From Hymenolepis diminuta (lineage: Eukaryota > Platyhelminthes > Cestoda > Cyclophyllidea > Hymenolepididae): a stretch of DNA of 64,000 nt. Positions 14,048 through 27,428 of this stretch are shown in pieces. The notes beneath the pieces were generated by a model, which saw nothing but the letters and a program-made list of their open reading frames with translations, searched no databases and was not told the origin of the DNA. Location of the stretch: positions 71,344 through 135,343 of the forward strand of contig CAADRB010000064.1 of NCBI GenBank assembly GCA_900708905.1. Reading direction: 5' to 3'. Every line of letters begins with the position of its first letter. Position 1 is the stretch's first letter. The position numbers and the translations under genes are program-made.

Positions 14048-14818
14048 TCCGGTTGATATGAATCAAACGTCCCTCGATAAATCTTCAAATCATGATGTGG
14101 TTGGCCAACAGCACTGCTTAAATATAATCAAGAAGAGGGATTCAAATGTACGGGTCTCTCATTAGGTTGGCATCAGGATATCTTTTCTCTATCAAAGTCG
14201 AGTATTCTTAACATTTTTATAATTCGGTGGGGAAGTTTAACTAACTTGTTTATATGTTCTAACTTGAATAACAAAAATACTTCTGAGAATGTTACCCACA
14301 AGTTTTTAATTTCCATTTGTAATTGTTTTCCAGTTACTGTAACTCTAAGTGATACAATGTGGACGGGGGTCACAATGAACGAAAAAGTCGGGTCATTAAT
14401 ATTGCTTAAACAGTTCGAAAAAATATGTGTATGGGGACTGTATGTGATGTGGATAAAATGGAGGTGTGTTTTATGTTTACAATGAGGATGTAAATAGTTC
14501 ATTCAGAAGTAATAACATGAACAGATGTAAAAGGTTCAGGACAACGCCGATCGGCGGAAACCTACACCTCGCAACGCTCATACCCAAAGGCCAGTTAAGT
14601 TTCATGATCACTCTAATTAATAAACTAACTGAGAACGCACGATGATTTTGCAAAGGATCTTGAGGTCATAACAGGTGATCAAGCGCTTCAAGTTCCGAAG
14701 GGCGTAGTAACAGTTTTGAAGCCGAGGTAATTAGGTTCCAGAAATAATTTGAGGGGTCGAGAGGAAAACTTCCAGTTTGAGAAAAAAATTCAATAAGCTA
14801 AGTTGCTGCATAATCACC

Positions 14819-14965
14819 AATGGCACAGTAGTTAGGGTGATCGACAGAGGTCATGGGTTCGTTACCGATTGTTACACATTTGATGAGCGGAAAGTCTAAC
14901 TACACTAGTTAAATTTGACTAATAAAGGAAATGTCAGAATTTGAGTTTCTGATCAGGTGATCTCC
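14819..14965 (+). repeat. tRNA-derived SINE-like copy
   Basis: AATGGCACAGTAGTTAGGG is followed at tRNA-like spacing by GAGGTCATGGGTTCG, a near-canonical B box. The downstream TCAGAATTTGAGTTTCT parallels GCAGAATTCGAGTCTCA in the body of the 58.2-kb copy, which supports membership of one family and not a lone tRNA relic. Confidence 0.6.
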
Positions 14966-16370
14966 ATGACGTCGCCCCTCTACTCAAGATTAGTGTTGAA
15001 AGGCAAATTCCTTAAACCTATTATTTAAATCTGGTCTAATGAAATACCTAAGTAAAATATATTCGGCACAAATCAGCTTTGACCACTTTCTTTAATCATA
15101 TTTCTTTTAAATTTGAAGTAAAATAAAAGCAAAGCTATATTTAATGGTTTATCTTTAAAACTTCCTTTTATTAGAAAATGTCATTTTTACTGCGAATTAC
15201 ATCAAATTAGGCAACGAATGAATTAAATTTGTTAACTATATACGGAGGGAAAAACTTTTCTTCTTAAAGCAATAAACATCAAATTTCTAATTTCTATCGC
15301 AAATGGATACGCTTAGCTGCCTATACAGTGTGCACACTGAAGAGTCTACCTTATGAGAGTTGAAATAAACAAGGTACATATTTGCCCCATCAAATGTTAC
15401 ACGAAATTTAAAATTAGTCAAATTTACTTCAAACGCTGATCGAAATGCATTGAGTTTAATTCGAGAAGAAATAATCTATCATCTTTAATAAAAACCTGAA
15501 GGAGCATCTAATTGTGCCAAAAACTGGGTCACCTTGACCCAATCGATTTTGTGCCCTTAAAACGTTGCTGACCTAAAATACACAATTGTGCTAAAAAGAA
15601 CGGATTTGTATCCAACATAGTAAATCCCCTCTCCCCTCCCCTCTAGGGTTTGTTTTAAAAAAGGTCAGGACATAAAAATTTTTTATTTAGTTTATCTTAC
15701 GTTTATCACAATATTTTTACAACAGAGTCGAGATTTATCCACCACTGCACTCGAAAGACCAACTGCCACTTTACTGAAAACGAGTTTAAAATAGGATTAG
15801 TTCTTACCTAGCCACCTTCATCGATTAGTGTACATGCACGCAAATATTCAAATATTTAATTTACGTTATAATAAATAAGCAACTATCAACGGTACCATTA
15901 TTCTTTCTCAGCACCTTAGAAAGTTGAGGAGGCGTTTGTTCCAGCATAAAGAAAATGGTTGATCTTTACAGAGGTACAGACACATGGCAATGCCAAGGCC
16001 ATCGAGAACTGCCATGCATAACTCAAGGACGGTGACTCTAAATTGGAGTTCAGAGCAGTTAAAGAAGCTACTTAAGTACAAAACGAATTTTACATAAATT
16101 TCGATTATTAATTACATTGTTTGGTTATCAAAATACTTGCTAATCAGCCTTTTATAATGACCTTCAGGTAAATGCTTTTGTTGGAATAAACCTAGTAGCC
16201 CATTATTGACAAGAATGGAAAGTTGATTAGCCGTTATTATTATTATTGTGACCCACAGTAATAAAATACAATGTTACAACGGGAGAAGCAACCGACAACA
16301 ACAACAAGCAACAAACGATAAAAGGGAGGGGATCGAAAAGGTACGGAGAGAAACGTTAAGGTAACCGTCT

Positions 16371-16580
16371 TAGTTCATTTACTAAATAGGTATTTCACGT
16401 TCCAAAATTCAAACTTCACGATTCGTTTTCTGGATTGCACCAAATGCATGCCTCACATGTCCAGTGCTTCATGACTGGTATTATTTGATCTAGAAGAGTC
16501 GATCTTGTCACTTCATTTCGTTTTTCTTCGAATGATTAAGAAAACAAAACTTCTTACATGTAGTTCATCGGCTTACAAAG
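16371..16580 (+). repeat. Dispersed repeat family R2, near full-length copy
   Basis: Shared blocks with the 45.8-kb copy run in order: ATTTACTAAATAGG, CACGTTCCAAAATTCAAA, CACGATTCG, CTGGATTGC, then GATCTTGTCACTTCATTTCG and a GCTTAC end. The two copies have about the same length (about 210 bp), so this probably approximates the family unit. Confidence 0.6.
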
Positions 16581-19500
16581 GTGGGGGATAACATTTTTAA
16601 ACTATCAGAGTTCCGTAAGCTATGTTCATTCAAGGTGAATAAATGAATTCAGCCGTCTTAAATAAATATACCCATATTGCTTACGTAAATATCAGAGGAG
16701 AGTAACTGGTACACTCGTTGCATCACTAATAACGGTGCCAAAATTATAAACACAAAGCCATATTAGACAAATATCCATTCTCGAATAATTCATATAGTAA
16801 AATTCAGTGCCAGTGGATTTGAAGGACACTCATCCACTATTACTGACTGTTTCGTAAATTATTATGTGATGTTTAAAACTTTGCCCGGCAAAATTTAAAA
16901 ATTTAAAAACCAGAATTCACCTTGAGTAAACACAGTGAGCTCTGCTAAGTCGAACATTTCTAGCAGGTTTCAAGCTGTGAATATTAGTTTATACGGGCTG
17001 AACGAAGGTGAGAGTGGCGCGATTACCCTTTCTTTGAAGTAGCGCAATTTTAGGTGTCAGCTTTCTTCTGGCATCTGACAACTAAGATCCTGATCGTGAA
17101 ATAAAACTATGAGGCCACGAGAAAATTCAAATCTCCATTCATGAAAATCAATGCAATTTTCCCCTATTGTTCTGAAAACTTCTATCAAATAGACTTAAAC
17201 TCCTGACTTATCCAGAGTGTATTAAGGACACAAATTACAACTACAGCTCCAGAGATATCCTTACTTTTCAAGGAGGAAAATCCCTTATTTTACCTTCCTC
17301 CACATCTGCAATAGTAGGGCTAAAGTGTACTATTTCTTTTGGCAAGCTTGGAAACTCAGTATTGTAACCAATTTCCACCCCAGTTCTAGGCATCGCAAAA
17401 TCTACTCGGAGGAAAAAACGATTTTTGAGGATTTCGTGGAAAATATTTCAGCATCATAATTGCCCATAGTACTGCAAAAAAACTTACAAGTTTTAATTAT
17501 GGGAAAGCATCTATGTAAGGGGAACAGCAAATGAGTTTAAAAGACATGAATCGAGAGAGAGGATCAAAAATACGTGGGTAAAGAAGTCAGGATATCATAA
17601 TTCTTACATCATTTGAAAATGGGAGCATTATTCATATTTTCAAAAGGGCAAATTTCGCTTTCGATGTCTGTCATTTTACAAACAAGAGGAAATAGATAAG
17701 ACGATACATTTAACACACCAAAACTAACAACTAATATTATGCATTTTTGCATACGAGGGGAAATGCTTTTTCTTTTTCTTCAACTTATCGACTGTAATTG
17801 GCATTTTTCTGTTCGACATCTTTAGGTGCATCCCCTTTTAGTTAATTTTGATTTGGAAAATTAATAAGTTTCACAAAAGAGTTTACACGATATTATTCAT
17901 TAGCTTTTTATCATTTTAGATCTAATGGATATTAGGTAATTAGTTTTATGAGGCTTGTTGTAGCAATGTCATTAACTCTGAATATTTAGATTGTGAACTT
18001 GAGAATTTCTGAAGGTTATGCCGATTTTATTGTTAATAGTTGGTACATCAATTTCCCTAGGGGCAATAAGCTTGTCGCTATTAAATGGAATTTGGGAGAT
18101 AGCATATGAATGCCCTCAAATACTTTTGATTCGTTTATTTATTATTTGGGAACGCGTTGAGTTTTCGATTCTAAGCCTAAAATTATTGACAATTAAAGAA
18201 GTTGAGAAATAATGTTTATGATGGTATGTAATTATTAATTTCGTACTTGAATAACATAACTTATCTTCGCAATCTATGAGAATACCTTTTTAGATATACC
18301 GAAATAAGTACCTTGTTGCTTATTACACAGTATCAAATTTTACCTCATGGCATCATAACCTTTCGTTCTTGAGAAAGAGAATCGCTTTAATCTCATTATA
18401 AATAGCAAACTTATATAACATGGAACAGAAAGTATAGAACCGGTGAATTTTATTAAACTGAGGTCACTTCACTGGTAACCAATTACAGTTTAAGTTATGG
18501 ATTTATTACGATCGTCAACATTTGATAAGACAGTAGTTTGATTCTTAATACTACAAAACAGAGTGCAATTGAAGTCAGTCAATAGAAAGTTAAACAAATG
18601 ATGAAAAAGAGGTTGAGAGCAACGTCAAGGAATCAAATAATTCTGCTTCAGTAGATCTTTGAATTCGGATCGTAAGAAAGTTGCTAATTTTTACTAATTT
18701 TACGTTCCAAAATCCAACACGTACCTATCCAAACGTAGTATTCTAGACATTATTGTAACATTCATAACTAACCTGAGTTGGCTGGAAGTAATGAGATAGA
18801 ATTATAAAAGAGATACTAAATCGACTTCATCTTCTTAATAGAACTTGGTTTTATTTTCAACGATATGAGCAATTATTTCATCGCTAATTCATTGCACCAA
18901 AGGTGGGGAGTGAATAAAAGCAAATTCAAATAAAATGTACCTTCACATGGGTTGCTTCTAATGGTGAAATGCAAAATGTCCAGAATTAAGGTCAGTGTGA
19001 CTGTTTCGAATATGCTACAAGATTCAAAACAAAGAGTGATTTCGTATGGCCTATTGGGATTTAAAAAAGCAAAGCGAATGGAGATGCTTCATTTTCGACC
19101 GATGTCCCATGACAGATAGTGTATCCGAAACTTCGGCGATTGCATTCTGACGCGTAAAACCCTTTTAGAAAAATGAAATATTTATTTCCATAAACAAAAT
19201 GTCTTCAGTTGGTTACGAGTGACAGTATATCAGTCATCCGGAACCTTCTCAGTATTCCTTATAGTCTTTTTATCAAACGTCTGCGTAGAAATCAAGAATT
19301 TATCATTGTCTATTTCGTCACAGGGACATCGTTGCGCATTTCAAGAGATAGATTAGAGCGTCTACAGACAATAGTCCCTCTTCTTAGTAACTTTCCAGTC
19401 ACTTTAAGACCCGTGTTCTTGTAGTTCAATCCAATTTCAATTTTCCTAACTTAAATTTAGACTTAACGTCCTTGCAAGAAATTTGAACATGTGTTACGAA

Positions 19501-21177
19501 CGACAGTGCCAAGCATACCGTAAAAGTCGCAAATTTAGAAGGTATATATGAGCGAACAGACATTTCCTATTTCACACCGTATAAGATATTATAAGTAGGG
19601 ACAAAGTATGAAATATATTCTGGTGTTATAGTGTCTAGCATGCATGTATGTCAATTCCAGACCATGAGACCAGTGTAAATCGGTGCACGTTCAGTGATGT
19701 GGGTGTCCATCTGCACTGGTTAATTATGTACAACCACAGGGATGAAAGCTCGCGTGTTTTTCATTCTTCTGTCCAAATCAATAGACCTGAATTCATATAT
19801 ATGATTGATTGATATTAACAAATAATCTTCAGTGCATCATTAGAACTTTGATCCATCGGAATCAATGAATTTTGATCGAAATTTAGCATGAAAAGCACGC
19901 CCTTAATATCTAACTAACGAGAATAAAGATATTAATACGAATCGATTCTTAAGCGGAGCACTCTGGTGCTAATTTTGATTTAAATCGTTAACCAACCCTG
20001 AAATAGAATGAGATAATTCATCTATTAGATGTATAGCATCACATTTTGAAATTCGATTGAGTCAGTGACTCCAATTACTATATATATTTCTTGATACTGA
20101 TATATCTAAACTAATACCTTCCGCCCCCCTCGTTAAAAGTATTTCAAACAATGAATATGTGCAATAAAATAAAAAAAAGATATTGACAAGAGTTTTATTC
20201 TAGAAAATTCCATCAAGTTATAGGACATTATTGGAAATGTTTGGCCATCTCGTTTACCGCACTATTCGTTGTGTCCTTTTAATCTCACCGGGAATCATCT
20301 CTTACGTCATGACGCAATGCATTTATAGAGTAAGGCTTCCGGAAATAGGAAAAAGAAAATCATAAAAAAGCAAGATAAATAACTTTATGTGCCTTTTAAA
20401 ACAAACAGGTATTGAGATATTTTTTCTATCGAAAATTTTTAACAAACTCATATGTTGTTTCGGTCAGGCTTACGTTCCAAAAAAATTGGAAATTTACTTT
20501 CATTCGTCACCATATCCAAATAATTCTACTTTGAGCACAAATTTAAAAAATTATTCTCATTTACTTAACAGTAGTTAAAGTTAGAAGGTGAAATGAAGCC
20601 TTCGCTTATTCGTTCTCTTTATGGTAACGAAATGCGAAAAAGTAACGGGGGCTTATTGAATATAATAAGTCAAGTTTACGTAGAGCCTCATGAAAGTAAT
20701 CGGAAATTTACCGACTTGCTTCATTCATATCAAAAAGGGTTGAGTCGAAGTATAAAGATTAGTTGCAAGTAAAGGGGTTCACAATCTCGGAAGGCTCGAG
20801 TTTATCGAATGTTAATCGACGTTTTTACGATTCTTTATGCATAAATTATTGCATGCAGTTATGCAGAATACTTTTGAAAGTTTTAATTTCGATAGTTTCT
20901 GAAATTCGGGAAAAAGCAAAACAGCAAAATAATTGATGAAACAAGAGAAGATCGAACAGAAGTAGATACTGAAGTTCAATTCTTGGAGAGATTGAGTTGT
21001 TCACAATCTCAGAAGGAATATAAATCGATCTATTTGTTTCTCTCTATATCTATAAGATTAGCAAAAGATGGATTATTTTATGTCTTTTCGTCAATTTTCA
21101 TCAATCTCATTTCATTCCACATTCTTTTGCAGACTATTAGTTTGCATAATAACTATAACCTTTAGTGATTTTGTATG

Positions 21178-21375
21178 CCTCTGTGGCGCAGTGGTCAACT
21201 TGAACGTCTGCCAAGTCAGTGACCAAGAAATCGATCATCATCAGTACATATCACGTGATGTGAGTAGTCAATGGCAGCGGCTAATTCTGGAAGACGGGAT
21301 GATGAAATGCGAGTTTTTCATAAGAGTGGCACTGGCATATATCCTCTCAACTCAAATTTAGTTAATTATCGTGAA
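21178..21375 (+). repeat. tRNA-derived SINE copy, about 200 bp
   Basis: The head reads GCCTCTGTGGCGCAGTGGTC, an excellent A-box-like sequence, followed by ACGTCTGCCAAGTCAGTGAC, matching ACGTCTGCCATGTCAGAGG in the 58.3-kb copy. The body (ATCAGTACATATC, CTAATTCTGGAAGAC, ATGCGAGT, ATAAGAGTGGCACTGG, CTCAACTCAAATTTAG) aligns with the 26.2-kb copy. The apparent open frames across this stretch are part of the repeat. Confidence 0.7.
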
Positions 21376-22334
21376 TGGCTTGGGAATTTACATTTAAATC
21401 TGTCAAATGATGAGCAAAATGTTTACACGATCGTCGTCCCATCTGAATTCTTAGTCACCTACATATGACAGATAGGAAATGCTAATATTTGATGAAAGAG
21501 AAATCAAATATTACATTCATCTACAGCTGAACAGCTTTTGAGATCTAGAACCGTTAATTGTCTTTACCAAATTTTTCACTCATGCACCCACTCAGATATC
21601 GCTTCAGCATTAAAAAGTTGCACTTATATTACATCAAAAGAGGGCAAATTAATGATTCTCATCTCTAAAAGCTCACTAGTACTGAGTGGCTAATGCAAAA
21701 ATCATATTTTATTAGTCTCATTTTCATTCTCAGGAGAAGATACATACGAACGCATCGGAGAGTTATATTATGAATTTATTTAAAATGTTTGTATTCGTTA
21801 TTAATCGAGGGAAAGTGATTAGACAATGGTTCTTTAATTTCATACTAATTGAGCAAGGAACTGTAAAACTTTCAATAATGCCTTTATCGGAGGGTGAGAA
21901 GACTGATATTTCAGAATTTCGGTCCTAAAAATTAAAATTTTTAAATCTCCACTTGTGATCGGAAACTTTTACCACCTCTTCTCGGCTCGAAATATTACCG
22001 GGCTTTAGAGAACCTCATTTAGCATTATTATGAACTAAAAAGTGCCTTGATTTTGTATTTTCATAACCACAAAGAAGACATGATTAAAGGAGCTCTTCCT
22101 TAAATATCACATTTACCTCTGGAAGTGACAAGTCCATTCTGCTGAAACCAAATTAAAAAGCGATGGAATTACATTCTCCATTTCATTATTTCCCTAGACC
22201 CCTATGTCCAATTCATAAGCTTATTTTTGTAAGGTTATGTTTACTTATATCCCAGGAGAAAGAAGGAACAAACTTACGACCCAAATAGTGGCTTTTAACC
22301 AACAAAATTGCTTAACTAGAATTGAATACATGGT

Positions 22335-22500
22335 AAATTGTTGACCGCCTGATTAGCCAATAATTGCTTTAGTAGTTTTTTTGAATATCCAGATGCGAGC
22401 GTAGAAGTTCAATGATCGATAAAGTAGTGCATGAGCAATGAAGCTACTTTATAACATAAAAGCCCTCAAAATGAATTCTAATCCAACTTAGTGCTCTCAA
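22335..22500 (+). repeat. Dispersed repeat family R3, copy 2
   Basis: It begins CTGATTAGCCAATAATTG and continues GAGCGTAGAAGTTC, then AATGAAGCTACTTTAT, parallel to GTATGAAGCTTATGAG in the 9.9-kb copy. The copies are much diverged, so borders are approximate. Confidence 0.5.
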
Positions 22501-22679
22501 ATAATCACGATAAGAAGAGTTTTAGTAAAGAGCACAGATCAGTAATCGCGATCATTAGAAAGGCAATTTGTTTCAGTAGCGTATTCTCAAAACTTTACTT
22601 TCCATTCAACTTTTATGATTATTTTGTATTAAAAATGATTTGGTGAAAGATATTTACTGATAAAGTTCTGCTATGCTAA

Positions 22680-22800
22680 AATTGTAGGCTGTGGAATATT
22701 CCGTAAGACTATTTGTCTTCTCAACCGTTGTAAAAAATGAAGTGAAGCGGCAAGACCAACCCTTTCTGATTAGCAAATACTGCACAACCCGAGTTCAAAA
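22680..22800 (-). repeat. Dispersed repeat family R2 (minus strand)
   Basis: On the minus strand GGTCTTGCCGCTTCACTTCA, then GGTTGAGAAGACAAATAGTC, then GGAATATTCCACAGCC match GGTCTTGCCAATTCAATTCA, GGTCGAGAGGGCAAATGATC and TGATATTCAGCAGC of the 45.8-kb copy. Both orientations therefore occur in the window, as expected for a transposed family. Confidence 0.55.
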
Positions 22801-25800
22801 ACGAACCAAGTAGGACTTTTTTTTCATACCTAAAGGTTGCTCTCTACATTTTTTTGATCTCCTACTCTTTTTCGTTTGTTGGATTCTCCGTTATTTGATG
22901 CCAATCACCTAGCACAATGAAAACCTTTAAATATCATTTTTACTAAGGGGGATAAATAATAATAATAATACAAGTAGTACTTAAAAGTTAAAATGACAGT
23001 GAGTCTGGATTGTAGGTTTAATGCAAAATGCGAATTTATAAACACTTTGCATAGAAAATGTACAGCGCTTTCTCAAAAAACTATCAATATTCCTATTTTC
23101 AAAAAAAAATCGACTATAAACTCAAAGTTGATATTGGATTAAATGGCCTGGAACTGCCTGACAGTGAGGCCACATTTTTTCGCAATACAAATTTCGGTGC
23201 ATGTTATGTTAGTCCGGTTAGTCATTAAAACGTAAAAAGAGCGAAGAATTCCAGCTCTTATCTATTTTAATTACCTCATTTCTGATTCGAAGATTCGTTT
23301 AGAAATTGAAAAATGCCGAATTTTCCACAGCATTTATTTTCAGGTGAAGGTATTCTTTAGGAAAATATTTCAATGTCTGATAACCAAAAAGTATATTTCT
23401 TCGAATCTCTAGGCATTTTTCTTATAATGAAAACGAACGTCTGTCTTCCAAGTACATAGGTTATTCTTGATATTCAATGAATATTTGATCAGTATTTGAC
23501 CCCAGTTACCCTGCTAGTCGATAGACAGTCTCATGATCTTATCGTAAATTTCTCTGAGGCAACCACACTTCAGGAACAATTAGCATGAGAAACGTTAATC
23601 AATTTTCACAGACAGCTGATTTGGAAAGGACAAACACGTGCTGCCTTAGGTGTTTCAAAGTGCTTCCAAAACACAGCTAAATATTAACAATTTGAAAAAT
23701 GAATTACACTGACTTTTATCATTAAACGGGTTAAAATTCAAACATACTATATTCAGATGCTGTAATTTCAACAGCCTTTTAAATTACGCCTTTAAGAAAT
23801 AGGATTTAGGAAAATAATAGATAAGGATTATTACTTTCTATTATAATGGGTTTTAACGATGACCTAAACCGTCTCATGCTACTTATTATCAGAAGAGTAG
23901 TTTTATGGGGTTGTGAAATAATTTTATTGAATTTGTGGTATACCATCTATGATTTGCCATATTTTCAGGGAAATATCCAATTATATCATTTGCCACTTGA
24001 TTGTTGCATAATTTCCTTGGTAAATTTATTAACGATGATAGATTTTATTGTCGAGTGTTCGTGTGGATTGGCGACATGAAGTAGGAAAATACGGATGACT
24101 AATGAGTTTAAATAATACGTCTCCTCTCAAAAATGTAAAATTTTTTAGATAAACGTTGCAAACATAACCAAAAAAGTTATATGGATCCAAAAGACACATT
24201 TCCATTGTTTCACTCATTATGCAACAGTTTATACGGAATCCTTTCCACACATAGTTGGCAGACAACAGAAACAGAATAATCTAATACCGGCGATAATAAG
24301 AGAATAAATTACTTATTTATAAGACTCATTGAATAAGCAGGCATGTAATCAGAGATATTAGCTCATACGTGAGAACACGCATAGGCTCGTCACGTTGCAA
24401 ATCCTTCCACATTTTCTAGCCATATTAATTGCCAAATTGAAGTAAATAAGCAGATTTTAGAAACCTTCTAGTTATGCATTAAGTTGCTTATTGATTAACC
24501 TCAGTTTTTACCCATCCCACATTTAGCTTCATTTTGTTCGACCCATGAACCCTTCCTCTTCCATTAAGTCGTTTATCTAGTTATCAAGTTTCTGAATATT
24601 GGGCGACATTCTAATACGTTTTTGGTTTACTAACTGCGAAGCAAGCATACACTACCTACAGGGGAGCGTAAACCACAGTCTCCATCTCTTTTCCATCTTG
24701 TTAGTTCAGCAATGCTATTTTGATTCTTTACTCATGCTGTAGTTACTTTACGACAAATCGCTTTTGAAATTGAAGGGTTTTAATTTGATCCCTTGAGTTT
24801 TCTTCAGATCAACCAAACCCTAATACAAGGTTTCACCTATTCGTGGCGAAACCATAATAGTAAGAAATACTTTATTGCAACGAGAAATTACGTCAATTTA
24901 ATCTATTAAATAATAAAACAGGGCTCAATACTTTGTTGGTACATTGATCTTCATTACTGGGTATAAAATTTTCACCCATTGAACAATAGTTTCATCCAGA
25001 TTATGGATGAAAGAGGCGGAACGGAAGTAGAAAATAGGTTAGAGCATAACAAGAACCTTATTAACCTGAAATCGGAATTCTCCAGATTGTCGTGAATGAA
25101 AATCAAGTTCCCACTGTTCAAAGATTATTGACCGAAAGATTGAGCAATTGATCCCAGTCTTAACTAAGTGCCGAATAGATATTCATCACCTGCCGCAAAA
25201 TCTTAACAAATTGAAATAAAAAAATTCTGAATCGTTCCTTAAATTAGTTTTATTGTCTTATTGATAAGAATGTCTTCAGTCATCGCTTTCAAGACATGGG
25301 GGCAAGTTCAACGGCGACATTCAAGCCATCATTATAAATTATAGATCTTGGAGCAACTTTTCATTTGACATGTGAAGAACGTGCGCCTTAGTGATCCGCT
25401 TTCATATATCTTTTAATTACTGTGTTGTCGGTATTCTTGAGTACCAGTGTTTCAGCAGTGAATATCAGAAATTGAGACTATTATCAATTCTTTATTTTTA
25501 CTTAATTAAACAAAAATAATTACGATTAGTTTTCAGTTTCAGTCCCCATCAAGTTTGATTATCAAATTTTTGTTAATTCTTGAATCAGCCACACACTATC
25601 TCCATTGTCTTCGTGTGGGGATATCAATTTCCTCTGTCGATTGGACACTCAGTTCGACTAACAAATGCATATGCATCTGAATGATGAATTTGATTATCTA
25701 TTCCAATTTTCTGGTTCTCATTCAATTGCAGGTTCTTTTCTGTATTCAGGAGGTGAGCTTTAAGATTCTGAAAGTATCTCCAGCTTACATCCACACTTAT

Positions 25801-26199
25801 AACTTGAAGGATTTCATTTCGATTTGCCAAGTACTATAGTGCACATGTTGACTCAAATGTTTCCTCTGTCGGGCAATGCGAAATTATACGCAATTGCAGC
25901 TAATACATCCTCCTTTGTCCCCAAAGTGAACCTTCATATGGATTATTGATTAGCACTCAGTTCTTGCCCATGTCATTACTCAGATCATATCCAGTTCTTA
26001 TCCGCCCAACGAGGACATCTTGCCATCACTCAATCTTGTTGATTTCATATCATAGACTCCTAGTCTAAAACCCTGGTGTTCTGTTTTGAAAAAAAAAGGT
26101 TGTCTGTTTGTAATCACTGGGATGAAATGCAATTTAATAAGCAGATATAGAATCGAGTTACCTGTTGTTTATAACAATTACAAAACAAAAGCATCGGTA

Positions 26200-26375
26200 A
26201 TATAGTTGCCAAAGTGCAAGTCTGTTAAGTCAAAGGTCACGAGACTGATGTCCTTCAGTACACATCCAATGGTTCTGACCAACAAGTGTTTAATTCTGAT
26301 CAACAGAAGAGTTCGTAGAAAGCGAGTCCTCCCTAAGAGCCACTCCAGGATACCTTCTCTCGATTCAAATTAAGT
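26200..26375 (+). repeat. tRNA-derived SINE copy (decayed head)
   Basis: TAAGTCAAAGGTCACGAGAC retains the B-box region. The body CTTCAGTACACATC, TTTAATTCTGATCAAC, AAAGCGAGTCCTCC, CTAAGAGCCACTCC, TCTCTCGATTCAAATT aligns in order with the 21.2-kb copy. This pair defines the family body. Confidence 0.65.
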
Positions 26376-26620
26376 GATATGAACACTTCCCCTTAGTGGA
26401 TTTGGGAAGTTATATGACAACAGCCATCCAACTCCGAATATTTAAGTGGATCAGTTGATTAAAGCATTTCAAGCCAAAACGATTTTAATACCGGAACGGA
26501 ATGACGATCTCAAAAGATATCTTCGTATTTAGGTTCAAATTATTCAAATTTCACATTTCATTCCCACTGTTCAATACTGAACTGACAACATTATCTGAAT
26601 TACATTTAATAGAAACGAAA

Positions 26621-26626
26621 TTTATT
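26621..26626 (-). terminator. Candidate poly(A) signal for MO25
   Basis: The minus strand reads AATAAA here, about 620 bases beyond the MO25 stop codon, and no better signal was noticed in between. It would give a 3' UTR of roughly 0.65 kb. This is an inference from the hexamer alone. Confidence 0.35.
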
Positions 26627-27245
26627 GCCTAAAAATAGACATAGTCTTTTCTTATTAAGAGAAGAGCAGATGTACTAATCAGTAGCACACATCAGCAGTT
26701 AATTCAACTACCCCATCGGGTATTACCTACGAAATAACAGCCATAAATCTACTTTCTAGAAGATATAACTGACAAACGCTACTCCCGTGACTACTTCTCC
26801 CCTCCTCCTCATCGACCCACGCAACAACTTCGAACTTTCCAGAACACATCACGCAACGAATAAAGCAATAAAAGCAATCAAAGGTGCCACCATTCGTGTT
26901 TGGTGAGAATAGTAGTTTCAGTTGCAATAATAGCGTTAATCGTGAAAGAGCTCAGCCGCAAGCGTATAACTCACAAGCAAAGCACTAGCCACCCCTCCAC
27001 TCACCCCTTCCTCCATCCATTCTCATTTTTCCCGAAAAGGTAGGGAGAGCCAGCAAAAGAAAGAAGGAAGAGAGAGTTATAATAAGGCAAATGACACTGA
27101 AAAAAGGCCCAAGGGGGTGATTGAGACACAGTATGTACAGAGAGCAGAATAAGGGACGAGGGCAGATAGGAATGTTGGGAGGCGAGAGAAATAGCCGAGA
27201 GCGTTGTGAAAAACAGGCTAGTGTGTTAGAGAGCAGGCTAACGAA

Positions 27246-27428
27246 TCACAGTGGGGGAAGGGGTTGAAGCTCACGAATCTGTTTGATCAGATACTGTTTC
27301 TCATCGTTGAATTGGGTGTCCTCTGATCGATCCGTTTGGAAGCTCTGCAGGAAAGAGATCAACTTGTCCCGATTTTGGTAGAGTATCATGTGGACTGGTC
27401 TCGATTTGGTCGGACTAGCCACAAATAC
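27246..27428 (-). CDS. CAB39: MO25 exon 5 (C-terminus)
   Basis: It starts after the acceptor TTTCAAAACAG and reads [10 protein letters not shown], then the [16 protein letters not shown] helix and a short LQPLPPL end with TGA at 27246. It covers residues 297-356. This is the C-terminal helical region that in the family forms the groove for the STRAD WEF tail. The residue-level pocket was not checked. Confidence 0.96.
   Translation of the reverse strand, partial: VFVASPTKSRPVHMILYQNRDKLISFLQSFQTDRSEDTQFNDEKQYLIKQIRELQPLPPL

Larger units (their letters stand above)
5552..26600. other. 21-kb gene-poor region with decayed repeats
   Basis: No recognisable protein-coding exon was found. Open frames here (for example 9185-9370 minus, 18018-18212 plus, 25624-25830 minus) match no family I know and lack partner exons. 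The content I can support is dispersed repeats, listed separately: SINE-like copies, R2 copies and R3 copies. There are also short trinucleotide runs (ATT at 16236-16250, AAT at 22957-22972) and a GC-rich hairpin at 12993-13022. Confidence 0.6.

Noticed and set aside
13786..14088. 100-codon minus-strand frame
   Set aside because: It overlaps a tRNA-derived SINE head, and the peptide across the A/B boxes is a by-product of the repeat.
14173..14502. Overlapping frames on both strands (109 and 79 codons)
   Set aside because: Both are open over the same DNA with biased composition and no family match, so they are more likely chance than coding.
18018..18212. Hydrophobic plus-strand frame resembling membrane segments
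   Set aside because: No transporter motif and no adjacent exons. Leu/Ile-rich peptides arise easily from AT-rich DNA.
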